Positions 50,801 to 63,882 of a stretch of 64,000 nucleotides of DNA are shown piece after piece. The stretch comes from Sinotaia quadrata. Lineage: Eukaryota; Mollusca; Gastropoda; Architaenioglossa; Viviparidae. The notes beneath the pieces were generated by a model. That model was given only the letters and a program-made list of their open reading frames with translations, had not been told where the DNA came from and made no database searches. The translations under genes were made by a program, and so were the position numbers. The stretch lies in contig CM054181.1 in assembly GCA_028829895.1 (NCBI GenBank), positions 110,012,860 through 110,076,859 on the forward strand. The letters are read 5' to 3'. Position 1 is the first letter of the stretch. The number at the start of each line of letters is the position of its first letter.

Positions 50801-53680
50801 CGTCTAAGACGAAAACCTAAATGCATGCACAGATAGTGAAAGTACCAAACGTAACAGCACAGATTAATTATGAAATTTTAAATTATCTACAACAAAAATG
50901 CTACAGAATTTGAGAACAATAATATAAGTATTCTGTTTTGAACGAATTTTTGTCAGGTCTCAAATTGTAATGAGAATCTTTATTAGAAATGCACATAAAC
51001 AGAGAGAAACAAGCAACCTGTTAATTGTTTGGTTTATTTTGTAATAATTAATAATATAGTGTTTAAATAATGGATGAAATATTATATTAAAAATCTGCTT
51101 AGATACCAGTAGATGATTACTTGCAAAACATTTTAGAGTTATTTTCTTTTTAATATTAGTGGTCCAATAATTTGCAATAAAATTTACTTTCACTATTTAA
51201 AGGTAAACTATACACTGTATGTAGTTCACATGTAGTACTACTTACCACCAGTCTAGTATTTCTATAAATGCATACAATTACCTTTGGAATCTGTTAAAAT
51301 TTTTGTCAAGTCTAATCATGTATTGGACCATGAAAATGATATGTTGATCAAAAGCAAAGTAAAAAATAAATATTTACAATAAACAAAGGAAAACATATTT
51401 TGATTGAGAAAAACAGCCATTTGTGTTAAATGGATTTTAATATAAATACAAATCCAAGTACGCAAACTTTAATAGTGGTGCACTATACCAAATGAAATAG
51501 CCATTACCTATATAGATTATACTATATTATTGATTAAATGATTTATAGAAATAGATGATATAATCAACAGTATGTAAGCAATGGAATCAAAAGTAACATT
51601 AACTATTTATTTCTTATTCTTATAACACAAGCTTTTTTTTCACCCACAGACATACTATTATTATAATATTAATACTGCAGATTTCATTCAGTACTCTGAC
51701 CTCTGGCATTTATATTGCTGACATTTTACCTAGTGGATATTACTTGTCTCTGAATACACTACCAACAGCCATAACATTTTTTTTAAAAAAAAGTAATTAA
51801 CTTCTATGCAACACTTTTACTAAATATTGGCATTTAATTTAATTTAATAGTTTGTAACTTGTTCATTCAATAGTCCTTTCAAGACCTCTTTTCTAGCAAC
51901 AAGAATAGGTATCCCACTTCTTTGTAATTAATTTTGATTTATACATGTATGTTTCTAAATCCATTTTTGCATCATAATTATACATTTCAAATTTATTATA
52001 CAGCAAACTGATGTATTTGGTTTATTATACATTGTTATATATTTCATGCTGTTTGTAAATGCACTGTTTAATTATTAATTAAGCTCTTACTCTTAGCTAT
52101 TTACAGCTTTTTAGAGATTAACATTCTACTATTTTAGTAGTAGAAGTAGTATGGTTATTATTGCTAAGTAAAATATAATAATTTCTAACAGTAGTAATTA
52201 TACTGTAGTATGGTTATTATTGCTAAGTAAAATATAATAATTTCTAACAGTAGTAATTATACTGTAATCCAAGAAAAATCTGCCAACATAAATACATTTA
52301 ATGTACATTTCCTGTTGCAATTAATAAAAATGTTTGACTAATCATAATGATATTCAAAATATTCAAAGTTAATGTAAATGAAAGTTACAAGGGCAATTTT
52401 AAGAGTCTATATAATTACACAATGCACATTTATACAAATGAGCATGGATTATGACAGTTGTAAAAAATATAATAAAACATACTTCTATAAATAATAAATA
52501 AACTGAAACAAGATCAACTTACATTGTTAAATAGACTAAAATATTTTAAAATAATAAAACATTGATAGTGTTAAGAAATGTGCATTGTATGAATCAAATC
52601 CAAAATAAATTAGCACTAAAAGTAATAAATCTATAACCATTTTAGCATGTATTGTATACAGCATTTTAGACTCGTTCACTTATCTACTAACAAAAATCTG
52701 TAATATTATGAATACATATAAAATATTTTTCTAACAATAGAATTGACACAGATTAGCTAGTGAGATTATCATTAGGCTAGTGACTTTATACTGTAAACAA
52801 TAAAACTCACTAGCAAAAATGTCTAGTTCATCAATTCAAGTCTTATATATGTATATTGGATAAACTACAAGGTACATGAATGCTAGTAATAATATATACT
52901 TAAATGACAAATTAAAATACTTACTATCATTTTAAAGTGGCTAGATCTCCATATGTGTCAAAAAAAACTTTCTAAATATTATTTTAAAAATTAGCTTTAT
53001 GGATCACTATAATTGATGTTAACATTAATGAAAACAAAACCTTTTTATTTAGCTGTGGATACTATACTAGTACTGTATTAATGGTAACTAATCTATATTT
53101 TATTTTTAAAATGTATTTTAGAATAAGGGTGTGCAACAAACATCATGTCTTTAGAATCGAAGAAAAAACCCTTACAGTTAGGTTCTAATGTAGTATGGTT
53201 AGAAAAACACATGTGTATAAAATGTGAATATTTCTTTACTCCTTCAGATTCATTACAACTATGAACAATGATGTATGGGTCTCAGCTAGTTTCAGTTTAA
53301 TTGTAGACTGTGTATTTATAGTATTTGGAATTTTGGAAACTTGTATGGAAACTGTAGTTAGATTCATTTCCAAAGCAAAATGAAATGATAATGTGTACTA
53401 TTATATTTGCAACCCATTATACTATTCCAAGTAAACCTTTGAATCTCCTCATAGACTAAGCTTTTATTACATGAATTAAATATTATATATATATAAAATA
53501 ATATAAGTCGTTAACAGAGTGTCCAGTTCAATGAACAGTTTACCGAGTCCCCAGTACCGCAGCAATATCTACTATTAAATCTCACGCGTTTTCAGCTCTG
53601 CCGGTAATTGATATCGATTGACTGAATTGTGGTGCTTTATATCATGCAAGTCAAACCATTTCTCTTGTTAGCATGACCTA
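47870..53680. other. Gene-free stretch
   Basis: Mostly very AT-rich. A GC-richer island at 50040-50560 has an A/C-rich strand similar in composition to the non-LTR relics, with a 91-codon frame from 50190 that I cannot assign. A G run lies at 50586-50601, and an AT palindrome cluster at 49080-49118. Confidence 0.5.
52149..52266. repeat. Perfect 59-bp tandem duplication
   Basis: 52149-52207 is repeated base for base at 52208-52266 (each begins GTATGGTTATTATTGC and ends AATTATACTGTA). Confidence 0.97.

Positions 53681-53682
<2 letters not shown>

Positions 53683-53747
<65 letters not shown>
53683..53747. repeat. (CT)n microsatellite
   Basis: About 65 bp of perfect CT. Confidence 0.97.
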
Positions 53748-53750
<3 letters not shown>

Positions 53751-53839
53751 GTATATTAGTAGTACGTGTATCACCTTTGTCACTCGACACACATCTCGCG
53801 TGCTCGCTAAAGATTTGTGTTGTTTTCCAAACTCAAGAG

Positions 53840-54060
53840 TAAATTAAACTTGGTGTCCTTTAACATGACTTTGAATTTGAATCCTGTATTAAATAGTGGT
53901 ACATTAAAAAACATTGTTTTACTTTATTTATTAGAGCATAATATATGTTGTCTGCATATTGCTGGTTGTTTTAAGCATAAAATTTTCACCTAAGGCTAGT
54001 TTTTAAGCGTAAACCTTTTACTTCCATTTTTAATATCAAATTAAATTTTGGGAATATTTA
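53840..54060 (+). repeat. Unclassified repeat C, copy 1
   Basis: Shares CCTTTAACATGACTTTG, ACATTGTTTTACTTTATTTATT, CACCTAAGGCTAGTTTTTAAGC and TTTTAATATCAAATTAA with 56820-57060. The two copies flank the family B gypsy element as direct repeats. Confidence 0.75.
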
Positions 54061-54169
54061 ACATGATTTTACATTTAAATCTTTTATTAAATAGTAATAT
54101 GGCCGCTATAATACGTTTTGCCTCTATTACGATTATTATTATGAATTCCTTTATCATTTAATAAACATA

Positions 54170-55545
54170 ATCACTTATCAGTGGTTAAATTTAGGATTTG
54201 TTTCCAACACGAATTCTACACTCATACACCACTATAAGTAATGTACTACTGACATAATTTATCTGTTCGCAGTGGAACTTCCTACTTAAGGAGTAATGTA
54301 ATTTAATAATTTCCTAACTTTCATCCAATCATTAACTCATCAAACCCCCATCCACCCACTGACCACTCCAGACATATATCAATTAACATGCATAAGAAGG
54401 ATTTAACAAAATATAAAGATATATTATAAAATAATAAAATATAAAATACAACCAAATTTGAAACAGTTACATATTTACACTACTAATTAAATATTCAAGT
54501 TTCCTTCTCCTACACAATCAATATTTAACAATGACTACTTTGAGGTAACAATCTCAATTAAAAGTTCAAAGGTTTTTCATGGAGCTGGAAAAGAGAAAGA
54601 TAGAGATAATTAACTGAGTTCATGACCTGTTCTGTTGGGCCACCATATGCCGCGTTGTAGAGAAACACATGTGGAAAGTTTATAACGGTCAATACAATAC
54701 CAGTGTCCACTCGTGTACATGATCTGCTGAACATGCTAGGATCTCCTGAAGATAAGAACAGTGATGATAATTGTCGGTTCTGCTCTCACCTCCATGACAT
54801 TCCATGCTAGACAGTAGTCCAACGATTACAGCTCATACGTTGACAACTCCAAACACTGAGGAGGAGTGACCTCAACAAGATCCAAGCCAAAGCTGAAAGC
54901 TGAACGCTGAAAGGCACACCCTGAAAAAAATCCAAGCGCAATGCTTAAATTCAGTTCATAATTTCCTACACTCTCTCTCGAATTTTTCTCCAGTCATTCA
55001 ACTTACATGTCTCCAAGAGAATTGTTAACCCTCATATACACTAATACATAATTTCTAACATATACATATCAATGAAGCTTCAAAATATACAATATATCAA
55101 ATCAATGTGTTGCCCCTGAACAATAATTTTAACTTCAAATTATACTAAGTCCATTCTCACACTATTGATCAGATAACTCACCACCTGGCTTATGATTGCA
55201 TTAGAACTGGACATCTCGAATATTTATTGCAAAAAGGTTTGTCTGCATTTTTATAAACTCCATGTGTCGACTAACCAGATCTATTCATTCACTCTATCAA
55301 CACCCGCATTTTCATTCACAACTGTGTACCTAGATTTCCAATTGGGACTTCAGAGGCCACCTGCACCCATCTGCCAACTATTATCAGTCAGCTGTTCTTG
55401 TAACTACAATTGCAATTTAACAGTCTGGGTCAGAAATCGTCCTTCCTTCTGACAGACTGGTGAAAGAGCATGAAAAATTAAGTAACTATTAACACCTGTG
55501 TTAAATTTTTTTTATGCTAGGCAATAGTGACTTCCGAGCATCACA
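54170..55545 (-). repeat. LTR family B: 3' LTR of minus-strand gypsy element
   Basis: Reading the minus strand it begins TGTGATGCTCGGAAGTCAC at 55545, directly after a polypurine tract. The far edge (about 54170) is uncertain. Related to 9555-10526. Confidence 0.65.
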
Positions 55546-55561
55546 TCCTTCCCCTCTTTTG
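55546..55561 (-). other. Polypurine tract of the family B gypsy element
   Basis: Minus strand AAAAGAGGGGAAGGA followed at once by LTR start TGTGATG. This is the expected plus-strand priming site for reverse transcription. Confidence 0.7.
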
Positions 55562-55779
55562 AGATGTCACTAAGTGAGTGACATCTGTCAAGAAAGAACT
55601 GCAAAATTGAAAATAACAAAATTTTCACTACTCAAAATATTTTATATTCTAAATACACAAATGAACATAAAACTCTCCCAATTATAGGTAGGGGAAAATA
55701 CAGAATATTTACAAATTTCTACATAATATTTGAAGATTTAGTATTTCAAGCTATCAAATCTTCACCCTTCTATTTCAAT

Positions 55780-56720
55780 CACTCTGGACAGATAATTATA
55801 ATCAGCCCCTACGTTGTCTACACCTTTAATAACTTCTACGTATATCTGTATTGTTGGAGAAACAAAGACCACCTGGTAAAGAGACCATTTGCTTTGGTTG
55901 TGTGCGCCAAGTATTCAAGGGGTTGGTGGCCAGTCTGTATGGTGAATTATTTACCATAGAGGTACGCTTCACATTTCTGAATGGCCCAGACAATTCCAAG
56001 GCATTCCTTCTCTGAGGTCGTATAATTTCGTTTGGCTGTGGTTAATGTGCGACTGGCATAAGCCAAGGAGTGTAAAGTGTTTTTGTGTTTCTGCATTAAT
56101 ACGGCACCTAGTCCTTCACTACTCGCATCAGTCCTGAAGATAAATTCTTGATCGAAATCTGTCAGTTGGAGGACAGGGGTTTGGGACAAACAGCTCTTCA
56201 GAGTGGAGAAACTAGCTTCACACTGTTCATTCCAGATTAATGTCTCTGGAACACCTTTGCATGTCAGATCAATAAGCGGTTTAGCAAGAGAACTAAACTT
56301 AGTGGTAAATTTCCGATAGTACCCTGCTAACCCCAGGAAGGATTTGACATTTGTTTAAGAGAGTGGTCTTGCCAATTTTGCCAATTCCTCAAGCTTACGG
56401 TCATAGAAAGACCCTGCCCCACGGTATGTCCCAGATATTCGAGTTTAAAGTAGCCAACAAAGCTTATATTGGACGGGCGATGAGGTTACATTCTTGCAGC
56501 CATCAGAATAATTTCAATAGGACTCGTAAGTGCTCTTCTAGTGTCTCTGTAGCTACCAGCACATAATCCATGAAGTTAGATATGGATTCTTCCTTCACTG
56601 ATCTAATCATTTTTGTGAAAACTGTAGGGGCAGTGAGGATTCCAAAAGGCATTACCCGCCATTGATACTGACTGTCAAGGGTACTAAATACATACTTTGG
56701 TCTGTCTACCTCATGTTAGG
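55780..56720 (-). mobile_element. Ty3/gypsy pol relic: RT then RNase H
   Basis: On the minus strand: reverse transcriptase end (WRVMPFGILTAP, SNFMDYVLVATETLEEH, where the catalytic pair is D-Y instead of D-D), a degraded connection with stops, then RNase H in one clean frame (55947-56189: LTDFDQEFIFRTDASSEGLG, TTSEKECLGIVWAIQKCEAY). The RNase H end motif (KGVDNVGADY) is at 55830-55780. About 220 bp later come the polypurine tract and LTR. There is no integrase after RNase H. Confidence 0.85.
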
Positions 56721-56819
56721 CAAGATTGATTTCCGAGGGTCACAAGTGATAAATTAATAGCTCATAAAAATATATTATCATGAGTAACATATATATGAAA
56801 ATTGTGTACACCTAAAACC

Positions 56820-57060
56820 ATGCCTTTTATTTTCTAAACTCAGCACTAAATGGAATATGTGCCCTTTAACTTAGTTTTAAATTTGAAGTATGTACTAAAT
56901 TGTGATAAATTAAAGAAACATTGTTTTACTTTATTTATTTATTTATGTAACATCTGTATGTGTCTGCATATTGAGGCATGTAATATCCACCTAAGGCTAG
57001 TTTTTAAGCTTTTAAGTAAACATTTTACTTTATAATTTTAATACCAAATTAATTTTCTAG
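56820..57060 (+). repeat. Unclassified repeat C, copy 2
   Basis: Direct repeat of 53840-54060. It abuts the Jockey-like relic on the right. Confidence 0.75.
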
Positions 57061-58240
57061 GTTGTGATTTTATTAGTCGTTTCATAAATTGGTAGGGTGG
57101 TTGTTTGCTGTCTTCCCATGTTTTCCTCTGTCTTGGTGTTTGGTTTTATGACTGGTCTGCGGTATACTTTTTTATACAATTTAGTGTTTTGTAGGTGATT
57201 ATTAGTGGGGAGGAAGACTCCATGAGAGGTTCTGTCTGCCCACAGTTTGCATATTGGTTCTAATACTTGGTTGTGTGTGCCTGTGTATGTTGTGTTTCCA
57301 TAGTCCATGATTAGATAGACTATGATTTTGGTGGCTAGAGAGGAGTGTTTGGGTGCCAGCTGCCCAGTTTCTGCCCTTGGTGGAGCGCTGTATGCTCAGT
57401 TTTTTTCCAATCTATGTATTGTGTTGTTGATGCGTTGGTGGAAATTAATGTTTTCATCAAAAGTAATGCCTATGAATTTGAGTGCTGTGGTGTAAATGAT
57501 GAGAGAGTTTTTGATGTTTAGTCTTGGATATATTTTAGTTTAGTTTGTGAGGAAAAATCCATAGCTTTTTTTTCTGGGTCCAAGTCTAGGCCCCATCTTT
57601 CCGTCCATGCTACGAGATTTTCTAGTGTTCGTTTAAGGTGTTGTGTGATTTGCGCTGGATTTTTGTGGGCACATTATAATGATACATCGTCTGCAAAATG
57701 TGTAATGAGTATGTGGGTTTCTGTGGTGATTGTTTCAGTGTCAAATGTGGCTATTTGAAAAGTGTGGGGCTTAGCGCGCTTCCTTGGGGGTGGGGAGTCC
57801 AATTGTGATTGGGCGTGGTGTAGATTTTGATTAAAGTGTTGTACGTGGAAGGTGCAGCCATGTAGAAAGGTTTTGATATAGTTGTGTACTTTTCCTGTGA
57901 TGTCTAGGTGTAGTGTTTTGACTAGAATGGTGGGGTGCCATGTCGTGGAAGATGTTCATTGAGTGTTTGTTCTTCAACCTGTCTGTCATTATGTTGTCTG
58001 TCAGTCTGTTCATGGCGTCTATAGTCAAACGATTGGGTCGGAATCCGTGCAGGTATGGGGATAGTAAGTTGTTTGTTTCAATATGTTGTGTAATTCTTTT
58101 CTTTATTATGGTTTCTAAAGGACGGTTTCCAGTGTGGGGAGTAATGAGATGCGTCTGTATGATGGAGGTGGTGATGGCTTTTTTCCCCAATTTGGGTATA
58201 AGGTGTCGTGCGTCGATGGAAAGAACGCAACGTATTTAAT
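57060..58240 (-). mobile_element. Jockey/CR1-like non-LTR reverse transcriptase relic
   Basis: Minus-strand pieces run in the expected RT order: RPLETIIKKRITQHIETNN and SPYLHGFRPNRLTIDAMNRL (58240-57990), the catalytic HFADDVSL (about 57685-57703), then VMDYGNTTYTGTHN near 57300. Stops and frame changes break it. The plus strand is G/T-rich as the mirror of an A/C-rich coding strand. Clade assignment is from motif style. Confidence 0.75.
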
Positions 58241-58249
58241 TTTTTTCCC

Positions 58250-59070
58250 TAGCTGGGAAAGTGTCAGAGAGAAAGAATGAACATCAGAAAAGGAAAACTT
58301 TGTAAATATTTACAAGTCAGTCGGAGTCACATAGTCAGGGAAAAACCGAGTCGGAGAAAAAACCGCTGTGGAAACAAGTATTTTTTTTATGACAGTGGGG
58401 GGTAAACCCGCCGGAGAATCATAAACAATTTTTGCGATGACAGATTACCGCTAGACGGTGACAGCAGACTACGGCGCTGAACTGAGGTAAAAACCCACAG
58501 TTGGGGGGAAAGAGTATTCATGACGACCATATGCAGAAAAGTATAAATGGACACCAACAACTTAATCCCCAATTTCCAGTCCAATCAAAATTTATGAGCA
58601 AGGATGTCGAGCAACTCCGCAACAGTTAAGGGAAATAGACAGTCAAACAATTGAATAATAGAAGAAAGATAAGTGGAATAATTTTATTTCTTCCACAGAA
58701 TGTAAGGAACTCCTCTAAAGGAAAAGGTATATTGTCAAATTATTAATTTTGAGAGATGAGTTTTAATTTTTCACTAAAGAATATTCTTTGCAGGAGTAGT
58801 CAGCTGAAAATTGTGAACATGGAAATAGCTCACTTCATAATTTAATTATTATGCATAAGACAAAATATTTAAAGCTGCATACAAATTATTGCAGGTTTCC
58901 TGGTTTTAAATTCCGGCTTCATTTTCCGGAATTGTTCAAAGTTTCGTTTGTTGAAACGGACTGAGAGGCTAAAGGAAGACTACTCGGAAAAAGAAAAGGC
59001 TCTGATAGCACCGGAGTTAAGTACCCTTGGTCAGAGACTCGGTACTGAAAATAAGCTATAGTCTTAGTCT

Positions 59071-59147
<77 letters not shown>

Positions 59148-59849
59148 ATTGTCCTAAAAGGGGATATTTTTTTAGGCTGTTACATTGGGAAAGGATTTCC
59201 TTGGGCAGGAATTTTCATAGGAGAAGTGACTAGTAGGAATGGTGAGAGATCAAGTGGAATCCTGTTGTATTAACCTATGTGTGGAGGCTAGAAGTATTAT
59301 TATTAGACACGGAACATTCTCCTTGGACATTTACTTTGTAGACTAGCTATTCCCATGTGATTGTACTTAGGCTGCGTCCCTAACATTTAACTTTATGTTT
59401 TTCCCTTCAATTACTTTTTATAAAAATCTTATGTTCATCTCGTTAAATTCTCATCATTACATCTTTATGTCTATCATTCTGTAATGTATGTATTTGTCCA
59501 TCGTCCTTGCTATATGTGGCTGAAATGACGGGGGTTCAAATTTACGAGCCGTAGATATCCGGATGTGAAGCCACATTTGTCTGTCTGTGTGACCATCACC
59601 CTTCAGTTACATCATCGGGTGCTTTCTTTAACCGGGTATAGGAAGCGACGGGCATAGGCCATGACATGGGGATTATGGCTGCGCATTTCCAATGAGGTTG
59701 TATGTTTCCTGTGTCAGATATTTTGTTGTAAAGTTTTGTATGTTTGTAAGAATATTGTCTGATAATCTTCTAATGACTTTTTATGGTATTTTGTCTGATT
59801 ATGGTGTGTTCTTTTTATTTTTTAATTTAAATTAAATTTAAACTTTTAA
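58250..59849. other. No gene seen
   Basis: Contains the GA microsatellite and G-rich patches; may include 5' sequence of the Jockey-like relic up to about 58600. Confidence 0.5.
59072..59145. repeat. (GA)n microsatellite
   Basis: About 74 bp of perfect GA. The (RE)n reading frame across it is artefactual. Confidence 0.97.
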
Positions 59850-60300
59850 CAAACTAAACAAAGCTCACACGATTCTAACAGCAAAGCTAATTGCCATTAA
59901 AAAAGCACTCCCTCTGGCCCCAAACACAACTAAACATATCCTCGTACTAAATGACTTACTAATGCCTTACTGGAATGCCTTTAAAATAATAACTCTTCCT
60001 CTCAATCACAACACACATGAACTAAATAAACACCGAACTTAACAAGCTCCAAGCAAAATACGTTGAAACAACACTAAAGTGGATCCCCACTACAATATAG
60101 CAGGAAACAAAAATGCAGACAGGGTTCAAAATTTGAAGCAATACATGGCAAACAGCTAAAAACACAACTTCACAAAACAAAAATATTTTACAAATCACGG
60201 GTTAATCACCAACATATTTAAGAAAGAACACCCACCCACGCCCGAGCACCCAACAGGCTTAAAATAAAATCCATATTACACCCCCCAAGGAAAGGAAGAT
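59850..60300 (+). pseudogene. RNase H-like fragment of a non-LTR retrotransposon
   Basis: Plus-strand frame pieces HTILTAKLIAIKKALPLAPN, LVLNDLL and, after a frame change, AGNKNADRVQNL recall the RNase H domain of I/Jockey-type elements (the AE..AI..AL, DS and GNE.AD motifs). The usual acidic residues are partly lost. Confidence 0.5.
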
Positions 60301-63300
60301 ACGATCCAGTCCGCACTAACACTCTTCCTATTGGAAACTGTCATGAAACTAGGAGGCTCGTTACAAGCCGACCCGAGCTGAAGTTAGAGATGCAAGGGGT
60401 GAAGTCTATTTTTGGCCTGCTCCGGTGCACCTCCAAGAAAAGCCCGTATGACATATGCCAGTACTACGTCGTGTCAGGTTGTTACATAGACACACATGAC
60501 ATACACCATTGATGTTTGGGTGGGGCCCAGTTTTATTATGTCATGCCAAGGAACGTTTTATTGGCGGTGTGTGTTGCGAGTGAGTATCATGAATGTGAAT
60601 AAATGGACGAACAGACGAACGATACAAAACAATACTAATACAAATTCTTTCGTCCCTCTCAAAAACTATGAATAACAAGAGAGTTGAAAAAATGGTTAAA
60701 TCAGGTTATTTATTTCCCGATTTAAAAGGGACACTACTCTTTCGCACAGTGATTAATCATACATTCAACTTTCCAATGTCATACACTCTGTGGGAAATAA
60801 GGGGGGATGAAAATAATGAAATTCAAAATATAAAATAAAGATTAATTACACAATTCTTATGTGGCAAATGGGGCCGCTTTAACAATAGTTCATATATAAA
60901 ATAAGCATTAATTTTAACATTAAAGTTCGTATTTCACAAATGATATAATAGTGTTCATATTCTTAGAGTCCTAGAGTTAAGTATGTGTGCGTTAGCCATG
61001 CTAATTATTACTCACTATTAATGTCAGAGTTCCAAGGAGATGACGTAATCTCACACGTCACTTATAAGGGGCACTTCAAAGCAAAGACACGACGCAATTG
61101 CGGCGTCGCATTACAGGTGAAGATTCTGCAGAATCTAGGCACCACTATCAGATTATCACTGCGGAGAAATCTGATATTTAGCTGACTGTTGTCAGCCTCG
61201 ATAACTGTCGTTATTTCTTGGTTGTCGTGGAAACGGACACCCCAACGACGTTTAGCATTATTGGATGAAGTCGTCCAGTGGGATGTGTCGTCGCATCCTA
61301 TTGAGTGTAGAAATCCGGATATCTGTTAGACTATCTCGGTGCTAGCCTCTCAATTGCGGTATAGACTGCCAAACAAACTCAGACAGGGGGGAGAACAAAA
61401 TTGGTCCCTCGTGTCGTTAACTGCATACAACCAGCGTCACATACATCGGTTTTTCTTGACAGTGAACTCCCCACTTTGCCAAAAATTATACTGAAGTAAT
61501 TTTGCCTCGTTACTCAGTATATGGCATCAGACGGATGGAAAACAGATGGAAAGAGATGTATGCAGCTTTCCTTTATGAAATCTCTGTACATGAGATAATT
61601 CATACGTGAAGTTAGACTGGCTTCAGACGAATTGACGTTTTCAACATTGAGAGTAAAATCTTCCTTTTGCCTCTTATATAGCTTCACTGAAGGTTTCCAA
61701 AAACTTCCAGAAGCTATGCCTTGTGACTCGATTTTGCCCTCGGATATTTAGTTCTGATTGTGCCGCACGTTTTTCTGTGGTCATTTCTAATGCACACTGG
61801 CCTTTTCTCTTGTAAACAACATGTGGCCAGTCATGCGTAATTTCTCTAATTGTTCAATATACATATCCTTCACAAACTAATATACATATTCAATATGATA
61901 TAATAACACACACTGTGTCATGAACGTCTGTCTAACTAAAGAGATCTTAGGTGACCGTTACTGGAAGTTACACGATACATATGAAAAATAACAAAACTTG
62001 GGTTACTTCAACTAGTTTTGTCAGCGGTTTTTTAAAATGAAATAAAATATAATTTCTGTTCCTCGTTTCCTGTGACAGAAACAAACACAGTACACTTTCT
62101 AAAGAGTTTCACCTACCAGCCCACAAGTAAAAGCAAAAAAAACCCCAAAACGTCTCCTCAGCCCCCACTCGAAACGATATCACTCCACCCACTTTGAACC
62201 AAAGCTAACCATCCCCACCCACCGCACAAAAAACACACAAAATAAACATCTACAGCTATACACACCCTACTAAAAACGAGTTCACCACACCAACCTTGAA
62301 CGAAAGATACCCACCAACTTGACACATGTACATCACACCGAACTAAAATTAAAAATATTAAATAAAATTTAAAATACATAAAATATTAAACGCATATACA
62401 CAATTACTACTGGAAACAAACACACTACGCCTAAACAAAAACTCACCCGTACACACTCAAATCTGGAAACAAGCACACTATATCCACCCTAAATCAAAGA
62501 GGCAAGCTACATTAAACAAACAAGGCAGCTATACACGAACATCGGCGAACGACCAACGCAACACCAACCACCACCTCTCTCCAGAAAACAGTGAGGAGAG
62601 GAAATCACGCAGTAATCAACCAAGACTGAGAACAACACAGATGTCAAGTCTATTACGGCTCCTGTGGGGAAAAGACAGGGAGAAAAAAATTGCAGCCCAA
62701 ACCTTTTATTTTCTTAACTGCACACTAAAATTGAATTTGTTGCCTTTTAACAGGACTTTGAATCTTTCGTTAAATAATGATAAATTAATATTAAGAAAAG
62801 AATTGTCGCTTTCTAGTGATGTCTGAAAGCAGAATATGAAAAATAATATTAATTGAATTATTATTATGGGATATAAACTGAAGTCCTCCTAATGCTGGAT
62901 TTAAGCATTATCTGCCTAATGCTGGGGGTAGGATTTATATTATATATATTTGTGGTGTCGTCAACATCTTCCGCACTCTTGGTTCCCTTTATATTTTACG
63001 CTTCGTAGGCAAGATTTGAACCTGTGTGGAAACAAACAAAAATATTAGTATGGTACAGCTTTCTCCCAAAATTCAAAATGAACAATTAATCATTGTCCTG
63101 GTTTCGCCATTATCCTTATTACATGAATACAGTTCATAATAAATCAAATTACCAAAGTAAAATGCAAATTATTTCACTATCAGTTACACATTCATGGAAT
63201 GTATAAATAAAATAAATACACTGGCACCCACAAATATATAAAAATATTTCATACTATTTATTTGGTCAGTGTTGCATATCAACTTTGTACGTCTATGAGA

Positions 63301-63753
63301 ATATTTTCTATTTGACTCACACTAACTAATGCATGGAAGTTCATTCCCTGAATTTGGAAAATGATGACCAAATATTGAATTTATATGTACTTACCTTTAT
63401 CAATGTCTACTATTCAATGTACACTAATCAACTTTTGTAACCTTTAATAAATGAAGTGTGTTAGAAAACGATTTTTAAAATTTATTTTAAAAAAAATTAA
63501 TATACCTATTTTGGAAGAGGAATATTAAAGAAAATTGCCTAATAACGTTACAAAAATGTAATCGATTTAGTTATAAGATAGGAAAATCGAATTAGCGCAA
63601 AACCTGACCTGATAAAAAAAAAAAACGGATGTCATTTTCGAATTTAGCAGTGCAAGAGTGTTCTAAATCAGTTGAAAAAAACTTAGACAACTTACAAAAA
63701 ATTGTTTTGGTGACCCAGTGTAATTGATTCTAACTTTCTGCATTATACTTCAG
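60301..63753. other. No gene seen
   Basis: A/C-rich segment at 62100-62640 has the composition of the non-LTR relics but no readable RT motif. Otherwise AT-rich. Confidence 0.5.
62690..62830 (+). repeat. Unclassified repeat C, partial copy 3
   Basis: Contains AACCTTTTATTTTCTTAACT, CCTTTTAACAGGACTTTGAATC and AATAATGATAAATTAA, matching the first half of copy 2. Confidence 0.55.
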
Positions 63754-63882
63754 GAATATAGTACCTGCCGTACCTACTGTAAGGACGGCCACAGAAATAA
63801 CGGGTTTCACATCGGACGACTAGGGATTATACCTCAATGGTGTAAAAATGGAAACTGTGCCTCTCCGAGATGCTTTGAATGA
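63754..63882 (+). CDS. Probable last exon of a cysteine-rich (ADAMTS-like?) protein
   Basis: A strong acceptor (TAACTTTCTGCATTATACTTCAG) opens 42 codons ending TGA at 63880-63882. The peptide has six cysteines, with CRTYCKDG near its start and QWCKNGNCASPRC near its end. The W-C-x-N-G-x-C pattern is typical of the cysteine-rich segment of ADAMTS/reprolysin-type secreted metalloproteases, in which it follows a disintegrin-like domain. No catalytic domain is in the window; upstream exons could lie between 60.5 and 63.7 kb but I found none. The last residue before the stop follows a cysteine, so a frameshifted pseudo-exon is also possible. Confidence 0.4.
   Translation, partial: EYSTCRTYCKDGHRNNGFHIGRLGIIPQWCKNGNCASPRCFE

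Noticed and set aside
59027..59233. Frame with (RE)n repeat
   Set aside because: Artefact of the GA microsatellite.
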